NCBI RefSeq assembly: GCF_000020665.1
Contig: NC_011071.1
Span: forward strand, 4,206,501-4,270,500
Length of the DNA stretch: 64,000 nucleotides
From: Stenotrophomonas maltophilia R551-3
Lineage (GTDB): Bacteria; Pseudomonadota; Gammaproteobacteria; Xanthomonadales; Xanthomonadaceae
Direction of reading: 5' to 3'
Positions 53,670-63,061 of the stretch are shown piece by piece. The translations under genes were made by a program, and so were the position numbers. The notes below the pieces were generated by a model. The model searched no databases and was not told the DNA's origin. It worked only from the letters and a program-made list of their open reading frames with translations. Numbering within the stretch: the first letter of the stretch is position 1; every line of letters starts with the position of its first letter.

Positions 53670-54980
53670 CTACTTGGCCGACACCCGCCACACCACGTCG
53701 CCCACGTCGTCGGCGACCAGCAGTGCGCCTTCGGCATCCATCGCCATGCCTACCGGTGCGCCCATCAGGGTCTTCTCGTCCTTGGAGGCGAAGCCGCTGA
53801 CCACGGTCTGCGGTCGCCCGGTCGGCTTGCCGTCCTTGAACGGTACGTAGACCACTTCGTAGCCGCTCAATGGTGAGCGATCCCAGCTGCCGTGCTCGCC
53901 GATGAAGGCGCCGCCGTGGTACTGCGCCGGCAGTGCCTGGCCGGTGTAGAACAGCAGGCCCAGCGGTGCCACGTGCGAGCCGATGGCGTAGTCCGGCGTG
54001 ATGGCTTTCGCCACCAGGTCCGGCCGCTGCGGCTGCACGCGCTCGTCCACGTGCTGACCGTAGTAGCTGTAGGGCCAGCCGTAGAAGCCATCTTCCTTCA
54101 CCGAGGTGAGGTAATCGGGCACCAGATCCGCACCGATTTCATCGCGTTCGTTCGCCACGGCCCACAGCGTGCCGGTGCTCGGCTCCCAGTCCAGTCCGGT
54201 CGGGTTGCGGATGCCCGACGCAAAGATGCGGCTGCCACGGGTGGCCACGTCCACTTCCAGCACCACCGCGCGGCGGTATTCAACTGCCAAACCATTCTCG
54301 GTGATGTTGCTGTTGGAGCCCACGCCCACGTACAGCTTGCTGCCATCGCGGCTGGCCAGCAGTTCCTTGGTCCAGTGGTGGTTGATGGTGCTGGGCAGGT
54401 CGGTGAACTCGCGGCCCTTGTCGGACATGCGGGTTTCGCCCGGCACGTAGTGGTACTGCATGATGTTGCCGGTGTTGGCCACGTACAGCGTGTCACCGAT
54501 CAGTTGGATGCCGAACGGCGAATGCAGGCCTTCGATGTACACGTGCTGGGTCCAGGTGTTCGTGCCCGGTGTGCGGCGCAGCAGGGTGACCCGGTTGCCG
54601 CCCTTGCCGGCCTTGCCCGAGCGCGCCTTCACCTTGCCGGCGATCCACTGCTTGGGCGTGGTGACCGGCTCTTCGCCGGGGCCATTGCCTTCCACCACCA
54701 GCACATCGCCGTTGGGCAGGGTCAACAATCGCCGCGGATGCTGCAGGTTGGCGGCGATGCGTTCGATCTTCAGGCCTTCGGCCACGGTGGGTGACTGGCC
54801 GTCGGCCCAACCCACGCCTTTGGGCACCTGCATCGGCGGCATCAGGAAGTTCTTCGGTGCCGGCAGAGGCGGCTTCGCACCCGACTGGTCGGTGGGGTGG
54901 TATTCGGCCTTGCCGGCACAGGCCGACAGCATCACGACCAGCGCCAGGGCGCCCACGGTAGGCAGGATGTGCTTAGCCAT
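53670..54980 (-). CDS. PQQ-dependent sugar dehydrogenase-like lipoprotein (sorbosone dehydrogenase family)
   Basis: A 436-residue exported lipoprotein. The signal peptide ends at lipobox MLSAC (Cys about 21). A six-bladed beta-propeller of the GDH-B/L-sorbosone dehydrogenase type follows: GLKIERIAANLQHPRRLLTL, LHSPFGIQLIGDTLYVANTG, SGIRNPTGLDWEPSTGTLWA, VKEDGFYGWPYSYYGQH, HVAPLGLLFYTG and the final ALLVADDVGDVVWRV. These proteins oxidise sugars or aldoses with PQQ at the outer or inner membrane. The start overlaps the preceding DUF2231 gene by 8 nt. Confidence 0.9.
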   Translation of the reverse strand: MAKHILPTVGALALVVMLSACAGKAEYHPTDQSGAKPPLPAPKNFLMPPMQVPKGVGWADGQSPTVAEGLKIERIAANLQHPRRLLTLPNGDVLVVEGNGPGEEPVTTPKQWIAGKVKARSGKAGKGGNRVTLLRRTPGTNTWTQHVYIEGLHSPFGIQLIGDTLYVANTGNIMQYHYVPGETRMSDKGREFTDLPSTINHHWTKELLASRDGSKLYVGVGSNSNITENGLAVEYRRAVVLEVDVATRGSRIFASGIRNPTGLDWEPSTGTLWAVANERDEIGADLVPDYLTSVKEDGFYGWPYSYYGQHVDERVQPQRPDLVAKAITPDYAIGSHVAPLGLLFYTGQALPAQYHGGAFIGEHGSWDRSPLSGYEVVYVPFKDGKPTGRPQTVVSGFASKDEKTLMGAPVGMAMDAEGALLVADDVGDVVWRVSAK

Positions 54981-55416
54981 GACGACCTCCCTGCAGCACC
55001 GGCGGCTGCAGCGACAGCAGGATCAGGCCCAGGGCGATCAGGGCCACGGTCAGCGCCGACAGGATCGTGCCCGGCACCGCGACGGCATACGCATCGCGGC
55101 TGTGCACGAAGGCGTTCCAGATGGCCAGCAGCACCGCGACCAGGTTGAGGAAGAAGTCGATGCGGTCGATGCGGGTGGCGGTGCCGTTGCGGCGCCAGAC
55201 CGCGAACAGGTTGATCAGGCGCGGAATGATGGCGATCAGCAGGCCGAAGGTGATCAGCCAGGCGGCGGACTTGCCCCACATCACCTCGGCGCTGTTGAGG
55301 TAGATCGCGTCGAAGATCAGCGCGCCGACGAAGAAGCCGAAGGGTATCGGGTTCAACAGGCTGAACAGCGTGGTGCCGAGGCCGCGATGGGCCTGGGCCA
55401 GAGGGTTGACCATCAT
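54973..55416 (-). CDS. DUF2231 membrane protein
   Basis: A 147-residue four-helix membrane protein starting MMVNPLAQAHRGLGTTLFSL (GGAG upstream of the paired ATGs). Conserved features are NPIPFGFFVGALIFDAIYLN, WLITFGLLIAIIPRLINLFA and HSRDAYAVAVPGTILSALTV. DUF2231 proteins commonly stand beside PQQ-type or cytochrome-linked oxidoreductases; here the next gene is such a dehydrogenase and overlaps it, which suggests a membrane or electron-transfer partner. That role is inferred. Confidence 0.85.
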   Translation of the reverse strand: MMVNPLAQAHRGLGTTLFSLLNPIPFGFFVGALIFDAIYLNSAEVMWGKSAAWLITFGLLIAIIPRLINLFAVWRRNGTATRIDRIDFFLNLVAVLLAIWNAFVHSRDAYAVAVPGTILSALTVALIALGLILLSLQPPVLQGGRHG

Positions 55417-55723
55417 CGTGCTCCGATGCGGAAGGGTGCACGGGCTGTAGTAGCACAGCCGGATGTGAGGGCGCGCGATGACATCGGGTAGATCCACGCC
55501 ATGCGTATATACGCGTGCCAACCAAGGTTGGCACCTACCAGATGCGGGACACGGCAGTCGTCATTCCCCCACGGCATAAGTGTTTGTGACGCAATCGGCA
55601 CATCTACAGATTGGTTCCGTGAAGAGGTAGGGGGTTCTTCGTTGTGTCGCGTTTGGCTCGTTGCGATGGGGCAGTTCCGCCCCGCCGTCCTGCCATGCCG
55701 ATTCACAACAGAAGGATTCGTGT
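55417..55723. other. Intergenic region with one SMAG-like palindrome
   Basis: These 307 nt separate the divergent DUF2231 and S8 protease genes. CGTGCCAACCAAGGTTGGCA with CCTACCAG (55514-55541) is a GTAG-ended hairpin. The sequence before the protease is otherwise unique and must hold its promoter; GAAGGA lies 9 nt before its ATG. Confidence 0.65.
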
Positions 55724-57490
55724 ATGAAGCGACACACGCAACGCTCCGCGCCACCGCGCTCCGCGCGCCTGGCCCTTGCCACTGCCCTGGTGCTGGGCAG
55801 CCTGGCCGCCACCGCCCAGGCCCAACAGGCTGATCCGCTGGCCGGGCGTCAGTGGCATCTGCTCAACACCGGACAGGCCGTACTGGGCGATACCCTGCCG
55901 GTGGCTGGCAACGATCTGAACGTGGATGGCCTGTTCCGCAATGGCATCCGTGGCCAGGGCGTCACCATCGCCATCGTCGATGACGGCCTGCAGATCGCAC
56001 ACCCGGACCTGGCCGCCAACGTTGCGGCGGTCGCCGGCAAGAACTTCGCCAACCAGAGCAACAACCCTTCACCGTCCAATCCGGACCGCGACAATCACGG
56101 CACCATGGTCGGCGGCATCGCCGGTGCAGTAGGTGCCAACAACCTGGGCGTGCGCGGCGTGGCCCCGGCGGCCACCCTGAAGGGCTTCAATTTCCTGGCC
56201 TCCAATGCCCAGGGCAATTCGAATTCCAACATCGAGTACTCGTGGTGGGACGGCGCCGAAGTGGCCGACGTGGGGGTCTTCAACAACAGCTGGGGCTCCA
56301 GCCCGGGCAACCCCAACCTGCCGCTGGCCTACAGCCAGAACGACATCGCCGCCTATGAGCAGGCCATGTCCGGCACCCGTGGCGGCCGCGGTGGCATCTA
56401 CGTGAAAGCCGCCGGCAACAACCACAACAACGGTGCACGCTCGGATGGCACCGACATCTGCTCGGCAGACACCAAGAACCGCAACACGGGTTGCATTCCG
56501 GCCGGCCGCGACCCGCGTAACAACCTGTTCAACGTGATCACCGTTGCCGCCGTGCGCGCCGATGGCGTGCGCTCGTCCTACTCGTCCACCGGCTCGGCGC
56601 TGTGGGTGTCCGGCTTCGGCGGTGAGAATGGCTGGCAGCGGCAGGTCGTGCCGGGGCAGCTGGCGATCCGCTACGATCCGGCCATCCTCACCACCGATGT
56701 CACCGGCTGCGCGCAGGGCAGCAACAAGAACACGAGCCTGCGCAACACCTTGGACGGCGACCAGTCTGCCATCGACAGCACCTGCAACTACACAGGAAAA
56801 ATGAACGGCACCTCGGCGGCCACGCCGATGGTGTCGGGCGTGGCGGCGCTGCTGCTGGAGACCAATCCGAACCTGTCCTACCGCGATGTGAAGTACATCC
56901 TGGCCACCACCGCCACCCGCACCGATCCGAACCGGGCAGCGGTGACCCACTCCGACGGCCGCGTGCTGGTGCCGGGCTGGACGGTGAATGCCGCCGGCCG
57001 TGCCTACAGCAACTGGTACGGTTTCGGTGTGGTCAACGCGGCACGCGCGGTACAGGTCGCAGAAGACTTCCAGCCGCTGGGTGCACTGGTGGATAGTGGC
57101 TGGCGCAACACGACGCGTACCGTGGCCATCGGCAATACTTCGGCGGCCGCGGCGCGCCTGACCTTCCAGCTGGCCAACGGTGCGCGCAACATCGAGAGCG
57201 TGCAGCTCGGCTTCCGCGTCAACCACAGCAACACCCGCCAGCTGCAGTTCGTGCTGATCTCGCCCAGCGGCACCCGCAGCGTGGTGCAGCCGGCATTCAC
57301 CGCGATCGGCTCTGGCCTCAATGGTGTGCAGCGCAACTTCACCAACTGGGACCTGCTGTCCAGCAATGCCTTCCTGGATGAGAACGCCACGGGCACCTGG
57401 ACACTGGAAGTAACCGACCTGGGGCAAGCCGCGAACGCAGCATCGCGTGGCAACCTCGAATTCTTCAAGATCCGCGTTCTGGGGCACTGA
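55724..57490 (+). CDS. Secreted S8 (kexin/furin-like) serine protease with P domain
   Basis: A 588-residue exported subtilase. The signal peptide ends near TAQA (residue about 33), and the catalytic domain starts almost at once (DPLAGRQWHLLNTGQAVLGD), so no N-terminal I9 propeptide is encoded in this gene. The triad is visible: Asp in IAIVDDGLQIAHPDL (about 86), His in DNHGTMVGGIAG (about 125) and Ser in NGTSAATPMVSGVAAL (about 364). A C-terminal P-type jelly-roll domain follows (about 465-588: LGFRVNHSNTRQLQFVLISP and TGTWTLEVTDLGQAAN), as in bacterial proprotein-convertase-like proteases. The next gene overlaps its stop. Confidence 0.94.
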   Translation: MKRHTQRSAPPRSARLALATALVLGSLAATAQAQQADPLAGRQWHLLNTGQAVLGDTLPVAGNDLNVDGLFRNGIRGQGVTIAIVDDGLQIAHPDLAANVAAVAGKNFANQSNNPSPSNPDRDNHGTMVGGIAGAVGANNLGVRGVAPAATLKGFNFLASNAQGNSNSNIEYSWWDGAEVADVGVFNNSWGSSPGNPNLPLAYSQNDIAAYEQAMSGTRGGRGGIYVKAAGNNHNNGARSDGTDICSADTKNRNTGCIPAGRDPRNNLFNVITVAAVRADGVRSSYSSTGSALWVSGFGGENGWQRQVVPGQLAIRYDPAILTTDVTGCAQGSNKNTSLRNTLDGDQSAIDSTCNYTGKMNGTSAATPMVSGVAALLLETNPNLSYRDVKYILATTATRTDPNRAAVTHSDGRVLVPGWTVNAAGRAYSNWYGFGVVNAARAVQVAEDFQPLGALVDSGWRNTTRTVAIGNTSAAAARLTFQLANGARNIESVQLGFRVNHSNTRQLQFVLISPSGTRSVVQPAFTAIGSGLNGVQRNFTNWDLLSSNAFLDENATGTWTLEVTDLGQAANAASRGNLEFFKIRVLGH

Positions 57491-58083
57491 TGATGAAGAC
57501 GACCATTCTGTTGAGCACCCTCGCCCTCGCGGCGATGACCACCACCGCCTGGGCACAGAGCTCGGGCCAGACACCTCCGGCGAAGACCTTGTCGACCGTA
57601 GACACGCAGCAGTTGAAGGCGGAGGCCACCGGCCGTTCGTTCAATGTCGGCGGCTCGCGCTTCCAGCTGGCGCCGTCGGCAACCGTGCAGCAGGCCAGCG
57701 GCGGCCAGTTCAGGATCACCACCGGGGCTGATGCCAGCGCGGCGGCCGTCGGCACCCGCAGCAAGCGGTCCACGGATGCGTCTACCGGTGTGGCCGCACG
57801 TGCGGATGCCGGTGCCAGCAAATTTGCGGCCGCCGTCTCCAACGATGGCGCACCGGTCGTGGCGACCTCGCGGGTCAAGGTGTTCTTCACCGATGCGGCC
57901 TCCGCCCAGCGTGCGGCCACCGCCACCGGCGGCACCGTGGTGAAGGTGTCCAAGGCCTCGGGCCGCGCGATTGTGGAGTACCCGTCGGTGAATGCTGCAC
58001 TGGATGCGACCACCAAGCTGCTGTCGACCGCCGGCATCAAGGCGGCCGAGCCGGACGTGGTGCAGTGGGAAGAAACCAAGTAA
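57490..58083 (+). CDS. Secreted partner of the S8 protease, I9/propeptide-like
   Basis: A 197-residue exported protein with signal peptide ending TAWAQ. The middle (residues about 55-120) is Ala/Ser-rich and disordered. The C-terminal 75 residues (VKVFFTDAASAQRAATATGG onward, with RAIVEYPSVNAALDATTKLL and GIKAAEPDVVQWEETK) have the strand-helix-strand rhythm and the GI..AEPD ending of subtilase propeptides/I9 inhibitors. The ATG overlaps the protease TGA (TGATG), so the two are translated together. A foldase or inhibitor acting in trans is the favoured idea; it rests on pattern only. Confidence 0.78.
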   Translation: MMKTTILLSTLALAAMTTTAWAQSSGQTPPAKTLSTVDTQQLKAEATGRSFNVGGSRFQLAPSATVQQASGGQFRITTGADASAAAVGTRSKRSTDASTGVAARADAGASKFAAAVSNDGAPVVATSRVKVFFTDAASAQRAATATGGTVVKVSKASGRAIVEYPSVNAALDATTKLLSTAGIKAAEPDVVQWEETK

Positions 58084-58146
58084 GGCGTTGAGTGGTGCCC
58101 CTGGCCGGTTGGCTCTCCTGGCCGGCCGGGGGATTGGTGTGTGGGG

Positions 58147-58216
58147 GTGTGCCGACCAACAGTCGGCACCCACCAGATTCATTCACTGCGTGTCGACCAA
58201 GGTCGACCCCTACCGG
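58147..58216. repeat. Two SMAG-like palindromes
   Basis: GTGTGCCGACCAACAGTCGG... at 58147-58176 and GTGTCGACCAAGGTCGACCC with CTACCGG at 58190-58216. The second contains the stop codon of the SCO gene on the minus strand. Confidence 0.8.
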
Positions 58217-58911
58217 GCGGCGAGCGTGTCGCTGTGCTTGAGGTGGCAGCTGGCCAATGCATCGTTGCCGGCGGCCGGGTGGCCCGGCTCCAGCAGCAGG
58301 CGCTGCACGTCGGAGAACAGCTTGTCCACCGGCATGCCGTAGGGTGCGAACAGGCGGAGGCGGCCTTGACGATCAAACACGTAGCCGCCGGCGATGTGGC
58401 TCATGGTGTAGGTCTCCGGCACCTGGCCGGGTTCCTTTTCGTAGAACGCCTTGAAGTCGCTGGCCATCGCGGCCAGTTGCGCTTCGTTGCCGACCAGTGC
58501 GATCGCCTTGGGGTCGAAGGCTTCCACGTAGGTGCGCGCAACCTCCGGCGTATCACGCGCTGGGTCGACACTGACGAACACTACCTGCAACTGGTCGGCA
58601 TCCTTGCCCATCAGGTGCTTGACCTGGCTGAGCTCGACCATGGTCGTCGGGCAGACGTCCGGGCAGCTGGTGAAGCCGAAGAACAGATAGGTCACCTGCC
58701 CCTGCAGGTCCTTCGGCCCACGCACGGTGCCGTGGCTGTCGGGCATCGACCACTGCTGGCCGAGCTCTTCGCAGGCGATGTCCTTGGAATAGAAGTCCAT
58801 GCGCGACTGCGCACTGCAGCCGGCCAGCAGGCCAATGGCCAGGCCTGCCAGCAGCGGCAGGCGGAAACGGGGAGAGAACAACGAACGGACAACAGCAGCA
58901 GGACGCTTCAC
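58210..58911 (-). CDS. SCO1/SenC family copper chaperone lipoprotein
   Basis: A thioredoxin-fold protein that delivers copper to heme-copper oxidases. The copper-binding motif is FTSCPDVCPTTM (CxxxC), and the distal His is in YTMSHIAGGYVFD. A GTG start giving VKRPAAVVRSLFSPRFRLPL puts lipobox LLAGC at a normal distance (233 residues); an ATG at 59004 would add 31 residues, making the n-region unusually long. It follows cyoABCD on the same strand, in the place where cyoE often stands, and probably belongs to the oxidase operon. Confidence 0.88.
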   Translation of the reverse strand: MKRPAAVVRSLFSPRFRLPLLAGLAIGLLAGCSAQSRMDFYSKDIACEELGQQWSMPDSHGTVRGPKDLQGQVTYLFFGFTSCPDVCPTTMVELSQVKHLMGKDADQLQVVFVSVDPARDTPEVARTYVEAFDPKAIALVGNEAQLAAMASDFKAFYEKEPGQVPETYTMSHIAGGYVFDRQGRLRLFAPYGMPVDKLFSDVQRLLLEPGHPAAGNDALASCHLKHSDTLAAR

Positions 58912-59024
58912 GGGTACCACCAACGCAGGTGCGGGCGGGGTCTCGGTCAGGCCTGCCCTTGGGGGGAAAGAGGACGGAGGTGCCGGGGTGATCGTGCGGT
59001 CCATGCCGATCACCCCGGCCACGG

Positions 59025-59357
59025 TCAGTTGATCATCATGTGGTAGTGCATGCTCCAGATGATCCAGACCGACAGTGCGACGACGATGAACAGGATCACC
59101 AGGGTGAACACGAAGCTGGCCAGGTTCCAGCCACCTTCGGACTTGCGGTCCATGTGCAGGAAATAGACCAGCTGCACCAGGATCTGCGCCACCGCGAAGC
59201 CGACCAGCAGGAACAGCGTGAGCGGCCGCGACAGCACCGGGTTCATCACCAGCGCGAACGGCACCACGGTCAGCAGCGCGCACAGCACGAAGCCGATCAG
59301 GTAGGACTTGGTGGAGCCGTGCGCATTGCCGGCGCGCGAGGTTTCGACGTGGGCCAT
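59025..59357 (-). CDS. cyoD: Cytochrome o ubiquinol oxidase subunit IV
   Basis: A 110-residue three-helix subunit required for assembly of the bo3 oxidase. It shows GSTKSYLIGFVLCALLTVVP, LFLLVGFAVAQILVQLVYFL with HMD after it, and a final helix ILFIVVALSVWIIWSMHYHM, the standard CyoD C terminus. One nucleotide separates it from cyoC. Confidence 0.95.
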   Translation of the reverse strand: MAHVETSRAGNAHGSTKSYLIGFVLCALLTVVPFALVMNPVLSRPLTLFLLVGFAVAQILVQLVYFLHMDRKSEGGWNLASFVFTLVILFIVVALSVWIIWSMHYHMMIN

Positions 59358-59358
59358 G

Positions 59359-59994
59359 TCAGAAGGCTCCGATCAGGTAGACGAAGGTGAAGACGCAGAT
59401 CCACACCAGGTCCAGGAAGTGCCAGAACAGGCTCAGGCACGACACGCGGGTGATGTTGGTCGGGGTCAGGCCGCGGCTGTAGACCTGGTGCATGACCACC
59501 GCCATCCAGATCAGGCCGCTGGCCACGTGCAGGCCGTGGGTGGCGACCAGCGCGAAGAACGCCGACAGGTAGGCACTGGTGCTGGGGCCCGCGCCTTCGT
59601 GGATCAGGTGCGAGAACTCGTAGATCTCCATGCCGATGAACGAGGCACCGAGCACGAAGGTCACGCCCAGCCAGCGCAGCACCGCCGAGGTGTCGTGGCG
59701 ATGCATCGCCAGCACGGCCTGGCCGTAGGTGATGCTGGAAACCAGCAGCAGGAAGGTCTCGGCCATCACGAACGGCAGCGAGAACAGGTCCTTGCCGGTG
59801 GGGCCGCCGGCGTAGGCGGTGCTGAGCACTGCATACGAGGCGAACAGCGAACCGAACAGCACCAGGTCGGACATGAGGTAGACCCACATGCCGAACACCT
59901 TCATGCCGCCCTGTTCGTGGCCATGGTCGTGTTCGTGGTGGTCCTCGTGCGCCTGCGTGTCGCTGGCCAGCTCGGGGCGGGTCAACAGGTTCAT
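59359..59994 (-). CDS. cyoC: Cytochrome o ubiquinol oxidase subunit III
   Basis: A 211-residue five-helix subunit. A His-rich N terminus ([20 protein letters not shown]) precedes [40 protein letters not shown] and [20 protein letters not shown] are conserved family blocks. Its start overlaps the cyoB stop by 4 nt. Confidence 0.95.
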   Translation of the reverse strand: MNLLTRPELASDTQAHEDHHEHDHGHEQGGMKVFGMWVYLMSDLVLFGSLFASYAVLSTAYAGGPTGKDLFSLPFVMAETFLLLVSSITYGQAVLAMHRHDTSAVLRWLGVTFVLGASFIGMEIYEFSHLIHEGAGPSTSAYLSAFFALVATHGLHVASGLIWMAVVMHQVYSRGLTPTNITRVSCLSLFWHFLDLVWICVFTFVYLIGAF

Positions 59995-61967
59995 GCGCGT
60001 ACCTCCTTCAGCTTGGCAAGGTTGGCCGCTTCGGTGCGCGCCACCTCTTCGGAACTGACGTAGTAGTCCACGTCCTCGTCATAGGACCGCACGATCAGGG
60101 TCACGATCATCGCGATGAAGCTGGCCGCGGCCATCCACCAGATGTGCCAGACCAGGGCGAAGCACAGCACCAGGATCCAGATGTTGAGGATCAGCGGTAC
60201 GCCGGTGTTTTTCGGCATGTGGATAGGCGCGTACTTCTTCGGCGGCGGCGGCAGGCCACGCTTCTTCGCTTCGTGGAAGGCATCCAGCTCATCGGCCTTG
60301 GGCACCACGGCGAAGTTGTAGAACGGCGGCGGCGACGGCGTGGCCCATTCCAGCGTGCGTGCATTCCACGGGTCGCCGGTCACGTCCAGGTTGCGCTTGC
60401 GGTCGCGCACGCTCACGTAGATCTGCACCAGCATCAGGATGATGCCCGCGAACACGAACAGTGCACCGATGAAGGCAGCGATCAGGTACGGCGTCCACGC
60501 CGGGTTGTCGTACTGGTTCATGCGGCGGGTCATGCCCATGAAGCCGAGCATGTACAGCGGCATGAAGGCCAGGTAGAAACCGATCACCCAGCAGGCGAAC
60601 GACCACTTGCCCAGGCGCTCGTTGAGGGTGAAGCCGAACACCTTCGGGAACCAGTAGGCGAAGCCGGCCAGGTAGCCGAACAGCGCGCCGCCGATGATGG
60701 TGTTGTGGAAGTGCGCGACCAGGAACAGGCTGTTGTGCAGCAGGAAGTCCGCACCCGGGATGGCCAGCAGCACACCGGTCATGCCACCGATGGTGAAGGT
60801 GACCAGGAAGGCGATGGTCCACAGCATCGGCACGCTGAACTCGACGCGGCCGCCGTACATGGTGAACAGCCAGGTGAAGATCTTCACGCCGGTGGGGATG
60901 GCGATGATCATCGTCATGATGCCGAAGAAGGCATTGACGCTGGCACCGGAGCCCATGGTGAAGAAGTGGTGCAGCCAGACGATGAACGACAGGATGCCGA
61001 TCGCCAGCGTGGCACCGACCATCGACTTGTAGCCGAACAGCTTCTTGCGCGCGAACGTGGCAGTCACTTCAGAGAAGATGCCGAACGCCGGCAGCACCAG
61101 GATGTACACCTCCGGGTGGCCCCAGGCCCACACCAGGTTCACGTACATCATCGGGTTGCCACCCAACGTGTTGGTGTAGAAGTTGAAGTCCAGGTAGCGG
61201 TCCAGGGTGAGCGCACCCAGTGCCACGGTCAGGATCGGGAAGGCGGCGATGATGATCACGCTGGTGACCAGCACGGTCCAGGTGAACACCGGCATCTTCA
61301 TCAGGGTCATGCCCGGTGCACGCATGCGCAGGATGGTGATGAACAGGTTGACGCCGGTCAGCAATGTGCCGATGCCCGAAGCCTGCAACGCCCAGATGTA
61401 GTAATCGACACCCACGCCTGGACTGAACTCGATGCCCGACAGCGGCGGATAGGCCACCCAGCCGGTCATGGCGAATTCGCCGACACCCAGCGAGATCATC
61501 ATCAGCGCTGCGCCGACCACGAAGATCCAGAAGCTGAAGGCGTTGAGGAACGGGAACGCCATGTCGCGCGCGCCGATCTGCAGCGGCACGATGATGTTCA
61601 TCAGGCCGACCACGAACGGGGTGGCCACGAAGAAGATCATGATCACGCCGTGCGCGGTGAAGATCTGGTCGTAGTGCTCAGGTGGCAGGAAGCCGTCACT
61701 GCCCGGGCCAGCCGCCGCCAGCTGCGCGCGCATCATCAGCGCATCGGCAAAGCCACGCACCAGCATGACCAGCGCCACCACCACGTACATGATGCCGATC
61801 TTCTTGTGGTCCACGGTGGTGAACCAGTCACGCCACAGCGGGCCCCACAGCCTGAAGTACGTCACCGCGCCAAGCAGCGCGAGGCCACCCAGCACCATGG
61901 CCGCCAGCGTGATCACCACGATCGGCTCGTGCAGTGGCACGGCCTCCCACGTCAATTTACCCAACAT
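59991..61967 (-). CDS. cyoB: Cytochrome o ubiquinol oxidase subunit I
   Basis: A 658-residue catalytic subunit that oxidises ubiquinol, reduces O2 to water and pumps protons. Fifteen helices are expected. The heme b His is in [11 protein letters not shown]; the CuB/Tyr site is [20 protein letters not shown], the His pair is in [12 protein letters not shown], and the heme o/b ligands are in [20 protein letters not shown]. The N-terminal [19 protein letters not shown] is typical. ATG lies 5 nt after the cyoA stop. Confidence 0.97.
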   Translation of the reverse strand: MLGKLTWEAVPLHEPIVVITLAAMVLGGLALLGAVTYFRLWGPLWRDWFTTVDHKKIGIMYVVVALVMLVRGFADALMMRAQLAAAGPGSDGFLPPEHYDQIFTAHGVIMIFFVATPFVVGLMNIIVPLQIGARDMAFPFLNAFSFWIFVVGAALMMISLGVGEFAMTGWVAYPPLSGIEFSPGVGVDYYIWALQASGIGTLLTGVNLFITILRMRAPGMTLMKMPVFTWTVLVTSVIIIAAFPILTVALGALTLDRYLDFNFYTNTLGGNPMMYVNLVWAWGHPEVYILVLPAFGIFSEVTATFARKKLFGYKSMVGATLAIGILSFIVWLHHFFTMGSGASVNAFFGIMTMIIAIPTGVKIFTWLFTMYGGRVEFSVPMLWTIAFLVTFTIGGMTGVLLAIPGADFLLHNSLFLVAHFHNTIIGGALFGYLAGFAYWFPKVFGFTLNERLGKWSFACWVIGFYLAFMPLYMLGFMGMTRRMNQYDNPAWTPYLIAAFIGALFVFAGIILMLVQIYVSVRDRKRNLDVTGDPWNARTLEWATPSPPPFYNFAVVPKADELDAFHEAKKRGLPPPPKKYAPIHMPKNTGVPLILNIWILVLCFALVWHIWWMAAASFIAMIVTLIVRSYDEDVDYYVSSEEVARTEAANLAKLKEVRA

Positions 61968-61972
61968 GTTCG

Positions 61973-62878
61973 TTACTCCTGGGAAACCTGGGCACCGCCG
62001 GCAGGACCCGCAGGGGCCGCAGCAGCGGTGTTCTCACCGACACCGATAAACTGGTCGATGACCTTCTTGAACAGCAGCGGTTCGACGCTGGAGAAGTGTT
62101 GTACCGGCGCGTTGCGCGACGGCGCGGCCAGCGCCTTGAACTCCGCGAAACTGAGTGCGTCCGGCGCGCTGCGCACCTCGGCCACCCAGCGCTCGAAGTC
62201 TTCGTTGCTGCTGGCGGTGGCGATGAACTTCATGTTCGAGAAGCCATGCCCGCTGTAGTTGCCGGACATGCCACGGAACTGGCCAGGCTCGTTGGCGATC
62301 AGGTGCAGCTGCGTGCGCATGCCGGCCATCGCGTAGATCTGCCCACCCAGCTGCGGGATGAAGAAGGTATTCATCGTCGAGTTGGAGGTGATGTTGAACG
62401 CCAGCGCGCGGTTGGCCGGGAAGTTGAGCTGGTTGACCGTGGCGATGCCCAGGTCCGGATACACGAACACCCACTTCCAGTCAGTGGCGATCACGTCCAC
62501 ATGCAGCGGCTCACCGGCGACGTCCAGCGGCTTGTACGGGTCCAGCTCGTGGGTGGAGGTCCACACGATCACTGCCAGCACCGCGATGATGATCAGCGGC
62601 ACGCCCCAGACCACGATCTCCACCTTGGTGGAGTGCGACCAGTCAGGCATGTATTTCGCTTTGGTATTGCCGGCGCGGTAGCGCCAGGCGAACACGAAGG
62701 TCAGCACGATGGCCGGCACCACCACGATCAGCATCAGGCCGATGCAGATCAGGATCAGGTCGCGCTGGGCGATCCCGACCATGCCTTTCGAATCCAGCAG
62801 CACCCAGTCGCAGCCCGTCAGAGCGATGCAAGCCAGGGCGACCAGCGCCAGGCGGATGCGGTTCCAGCAGATATTCAT
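61973..62878 (-). CDS. cyoA: Cytochrome o ubiquinol oxidase subunit II
   Basis: A 301-residue lipoprotein subunit. The signal peptide ends in lipobox ALTGC; two membrane helices follow ([19 protein letters not shown] region), and the periplasmic cupredoxin domain ([40 protein letters not shown]) lacks the CuA ligands, as expected for a quinol oxidase. It is the first gene of cyoABCD. The C-terminal tail is Ala/Gly/Pro-rich. Confidence 0.96.
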   Translation of the reverse strand: MNICWNRIRLALVALACIALTGCDWVLLDSKGMVGIAQRDLILICIGLMLIVVVPAIVLTFVFAWRYRAGNTKAKYMPDWSHSTKVEIVVWGVPLIIIAVLAVIVWTSTHELDPYKPLDVAGEPLHVDVIATDWKWVFVYPDLGIATVNQLNFPANRALAFNITSNSTMNTFFIPQLGGQIYAMAGMRTQLHLIANEPGQFRGMSGNYSGHGFSNMKFIATASSNEDFERWVAEVRSAPDALSFAEFKALAAPSRNAPVQHFSSVEPLLFKKVIDQFIGVGENTAAAAPAGPAGGAQVSQE

Positions 62879-63001
62879 TGGAGGTCAACCCTGTTGAAGA
62901 AGCGCGCTTGACCGGCTCGCCTGCGCGCAGCGCCCGGGCGTGGAGCGGCTACACTGTGGGTACGAGGTCGCCTACAAAAAGGTGAACCACTCCAATCAAG
63001 C

Positions 63002-63026
63002 CCATACAAGATACAGCATTGTATGG
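63002..63026. promoter_or_regulatory. Perfect inverted repeat between cyoA and the MocR gene
   Basis: CCATACAA-N9-TTGTATGG, an 8-bp perfect inverted repeat 36 nt before the regulator start and 124 nt before cyoA. Related words (ACTTGT, CGTATGG) follow at 63027-63048. Its position suits an operator of the adjacent regulator; binding is inferred. Confidence 0.5.
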
Positions 63027-63061
63027 ACTTGTGCATCTGCACGTATGGAAAAAACTGACCG

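Noticed and set aside
60144..62258. 704-codon open frame on the plus strand
   Set aside because: Antisense to cyoB and cyoA; rich in His/Gln/Asp with no family signature.
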